A DNA stretch of 64,000 nucleotides. It comes from Porphyrobacter sp. CACIAM 03H1 (GTDB lineage: Bacteria; Pseudomonadota; Alphaproteobacteria; Sphingomonadales; Sphingomonadaceae). The stretch is from NCBI RefSeq assembly GCF_002215495.1, contig NZ_CP021378.1, forward strand, positions 2,976,764-3,040,763, in the 5' to 3' direction. The notes beneath the pieces were generated by a model that ran no database searches, was not told the origin of the DNA, and worked only from the letters and a program-made list of their open reading frames with translations. The position numbers were made by a program, and so were the translations under genes. Below are positions 62,019-64,000 of the stretch, one piece after another. Within the stretch, counting starts at the first letter, position 1, and each line of letters begins with the position of its first letter.

Positions 62019-62960
62019 TCAGGCCGCAAGCGCAGCGTCGTCTGACGCGTCGCCAAATTGCTCGGGAATGATCTTCCCGCCGAGCTTCAGCAGCAGGCTC
62101 GAAGCTTCCTCGGCCTTGGCGGCAGCGGTCAGGATCGCGCGGTCATCGTCTTTCAGTAGCCTGAGCCAATGTTCGATATAGCTCGCGTGGCTGTCGAGAT
62201 GTGTGACCGGCAGACCCAGCTCGGCGCCCAGCATGGCGCTGGAGAGTTCGGCGACCAGTTCCTCGGCGGCATAGGCAGCCGTACCGAAACGGTTCTTGAG
62301 ATCACGTCCCAGACGGCTGGCATGGCCTGTCCAGTGCGACAGCTCGTGGGCGAGCGTGGCGTAGTAATGATCGAACCCGTTGAACAGGCTGACCGGCGGC
62401 ATCGTGACGCGATCCGCACTTGGTTCGTAATAGGCCTCGCAGCCCTGATGGCGCAGATTGACCGGGATGGCGGCGAAGAAGGCGTCGAGCTCGGCTTCCC
62501 GCCCTTCAGGCTCGACCAGTTCGAGCGTCGCGGCTGGATGGAAGCGCTCGGGCAGACCTTCCACCTGATCAGCATTGAAGACCGGATAGGCTTTCAGCAC
62601 CCGGCGGGCTTCGTCGGTCTTTTCGCCGGTATCGGGGGCTTCCACCTCCTTGGTGTAGCTCTTGTAGAAGATTGCGATGGTCGACTTCTCGCCCTTGCGG
62701 ACCTGGGCTCCGAGCGATTTTGCCTGGTTGTAGGTCATCCAGAATGGCGAGGCGTAGCCGCACATGTCGGCGACCATCCAGAGCCAGAACACGTTCATCC
62801 CGCGGTACGGGATCCCGCAGGCCCGCAAGGGCCGGGAGACCGGGACACCGCGCCACGGCTTGATCCACGGCTTCGTGCCTGCTTCCAGACGGGCGATGAT
62901 TTCCTGGGTGATACGGGCGGCGGGCGACAGGCCGCCGCCCTGCTCCTTGCGATAGGCCAT
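62019..62960 (-). CDS. ardC: ArdC-like antirestriction protein
   Basis: A 313-aa protein. The N-terminal ArdC-type ssDNA-binding region runs through about residue 150 (ITQEIIARLEAGTKPWIKPWRGVPVSRPLRACGIPYRGMNVFWL), and the C-terminal metallopeptidase-like domain includes HELSHWTGHASRL and EELVAELSSAML, i.e. a zincin HExxH site with a distal Glu. ArdC proteins protect incoming plasmid DNA from restriction in the recipient. The start at 62960 is preceded by TCAGGAGAACCATC. It lies downstream of the ParB gene and its terminator. Confidence 0.87.
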   Translation of the reverse strand: MAYRKEQGGGLSPAARITQEIIARLEAGTKPWIKPWRGVPVSRPLRACGIPYRGMNVFWLWMVADMCGYASPFWMTYNQAKSLGAQVRKGEKSTIAIFYKSYTKEVEAPDTGEKTDEARRVLKAYPVFNADQVEGLPERFHPAATLELVEPEGREAELDAFFAAIPVNLRHQGCEAYYEPSADRVTMPPVSLFNGFDHYYATLAHELSHWTGHASRLGRDLKNRFGTAAYAAEELVAELSSAMLGAELGLPVTHLDSHASYIEHWLRLLKDDDRAILTAAAKAEEASSLLLKLGGKIIPEQFGDASDDAALAA

Positions 62961-63057
62961 GATGGTTCTCCTGATTGAGGCATCTGGACAGTCGGCGACA
63001 GGTTCGCCGGTCAGTGCCACAGGCTCACGGGCCCCCTCTGCTCTGCTTCCAAGAAGG

Positions 63058-63091
63058 AAGCGGCCCTCCGGCGTAAGCCGAAGGACCGCTT
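63058..63091 (-). terminator. Stem-loop between the ParB-like gene and ardC (minus strand)
   Basis: AAGCGGTCCTTCGGC on the minus strand pairs fully (two G-U) with GCCGGAGGGCCGCTT across a TTAC loop; the tail CCTTCTTGG is only weakly U-rich. A terminator or attenuator for the ParB transcript, located 36 bp past its stop. Confidence 0.6.
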
Positions 63092-63127
63092 CTCGAGGTA
63101 CGAGTGGCCTTGCCTGTCAGGAGGAAG

Positions 63128-64000
63128 TCAGGCGGCCAGCTCGCGGGGGGTATGAGTTTCCTCGTCGACACCGAGCTCAGCGTCGCTTGCGTCGATGTAG
63201 GCTTCGCCCGCCTCCGGCGCAGCGGAGCCGAAGCGCATGACCTCAGGCACCCAGGCCAGGGCCTTTTCACGAACTTCGACCTCAGTGATGTAGGTGCCGG
63301 CGAAGACGCGCTCGGCGCTCATCGCGAGGTCACCCTTCTTGACCGAGGCGAAGCGCGAAGAGAGTTCGAGACCGCCAACATCGGTCAGCGCGTCGAGGAT
63401 CACCTGCTTCGATACCCGGTCGAAGTAGTTGGCTGCTGTCGGGCGCCACCACTGCGCCATGTCGATGCCGATCAGGCTGCCGAGATGGTCCTGGAACGGA
63501 AGCTGGCGCTCACCGGACATGTTGAGGCTTGCCTCGAGCGACCGGGCAACGACAAAGCCAAGCCATGCGGCTCGGCTTTCATCGGGCAGCGCCCGAAACA
63601 GATCGAAGCGGGAGATCGCATCGTCACCAGCGCGCCAGCTTTCGTCAAGACTGGAGCGGAACTCGGCCAGCCCGCTGCTCGCCGGAGCATCCTTGGCTTC
63701 GAAGCCGATGATCGGGCCTGTCGGAACAGGCGCGCGTAGCGTGGTCGAAGGGCGTGCCCGCCAGTCGTGGGTATCGGAATCGGCCAGAGTGAAGACCATG
63801 ATGTCGAGCGCCAGCCCGGGATCGGATGCAATGTGAAGTGCCAGAACATCGCGGCGCTGCATCGCGAGTTCGTCGACCAGACGTTTCGACAAGGTGGTCC
63901 GGCGCCTTTCCGAACCATCTTCGCCTGCAACTACTTCGATCCCGTTGTCGCCTTCGGAAGGTTCAGCCTGACGCTCGCCGTAAAACACCGGCTGGAGAAC
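63128..64000 (-). CDS. ParB/RepB-like partition protein, C-terminal part, 5' end outside window
   Basis: The frame is open to the right edge, so only the C-terminal part (about 290 residues) is present; a GTG at 63988 is not necessarily the real start. The sequence (RRTTLSKRLVDELAMQRRDVLALHIASDPGLALDIMVFTLADSD .. FDLFRALPDESRAAWLGFVVARSLEASLNM .. WRPTAANYFDRVSKQVILDALTDVGG) matches the C-terminus of the large ParB-like nuclease-domain proteins common on sphingomonad plasmids. They combine a ParB N-terminal domain with this C-terminal region; the former should lie to the right. Confidence 0.6.
   Translation of the reverse strand, partial: VLQPVFYGERQAEPSEGDNGIEVVAGEDGSERRRTTLSKRLVDELAMQRRDVLALHIASDPGLALDIMVFTLADSDTHDWRARPSTTLRAPVPTGPIIGFEAKDAPASSGLAEFRSSLDESWRAGDDAISRFDLFRALPDESRAAWLGFVVARSLEASLNMSGERQLPFQDHLGSLIGIDMAQWWRPTAANYFDRVSKQVILDALTDVGGLELSSRFASVKKGDLAMSAERVFAGTYITEVEVREKALAWVPEVMRFGSAAPEAGEAYIDASDAELGVDEETHTPRELAA

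Noticed and set aside
1..64000. CRISPR arrays, tRNA and rRNA genes
   Set aside because: No regularly spaced repeats and no tRNA or rRNA signature were recognised by eye.

Overview
The window is GC-rich DNA whose genes look alphaproteobacterial. The conjugation genes and the ssb / ardC / DUF2493 / ParB block match what is usually found on sphingomonad (Novosphingobium, Sphingobium, Erythrobacter-like) conjugative plasmids or integrative elements. I infer the genus group from gene content only, and the sequence does not settle whether this is a plasmid or an integrated element.

Layout. Bases 1-18,440 are accessory DNA: the 3' part of an ABC-permease/M1-peptidase fusion, a LuxR-type regulator, a LytS/LytR-type two-component pair, an erythromycin-esterase-like gene with an IS-cut remnant of a second copy, a complete IS5-family element (8490-9339), a CPBP protease, a serine beta-lactamase-like hydrolase, and a run of small exported proteins and lipoproteins of unknown role. 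A decayed IS5-family remnant (about 18,105-18,443) marks the boundary. From 18,491 the conjugative element begins: AlpA-like and XRE-like regulators on the minus strand, then divergently a nearly uninterrupted F-type T4SS operon, traA-L-E-K-B-dsbC-V-C-(133-aa membrane protein)-trbI-traF(S26 peptidase)-W-U-trbC-N-F-H-G (19,557-37,661), with most junctions overlapping by 1-20 nt.

Bases 37,672-50,099 are a defence-like cargo island. It holds a convergent small membrane protein next to traG, an MmeI-like (type IIL) fused restriction-modification enzyme followed after 3 nt by an RxxxxH HEPN protein, a 1340-aa XRE-HTH / Mrr-like nuclease / STAND ATPase / helical-repeat protein coupled to a two-TM protein, and, convergently, a caspase-like peptidase coupled to a 213-aa protein with no family I recognise. 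A self-cleaving S24 (LexA-like) repressor is divergent from the caspase operon.

Bases 51,019-57,239 hold a thermonuclease-like gene and the DNA-processing operon on the minus strand: a small regulator, TraD coupling protein and MobF relaxase. Bases 57,240-57,680 carry several inverted repeats and are my best oriT candidate. From 57,681 to the right edge is a maintenance/establishment block: small hypothetical genes, ssb, an excisionase-like HTH protein, a DUF2493 protein, an ArdC-like antirestriction protein and the C-terminal part of a ParB-family protein.

How it fits together (inference): TraD/TraI process and deliver DNA to the F-type channel; ArdC and SSB protect incoming single-stranded DNA; the island between the two transfer blocks protects the host or the element. 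Short repeated motifs (TCCTAG, and AGAACAT in 11-bp-spaced pairs) lie upstream of the pilin operon and also upstream of the S24 repressor or the TraD/TraI operon, suggesting shared control.
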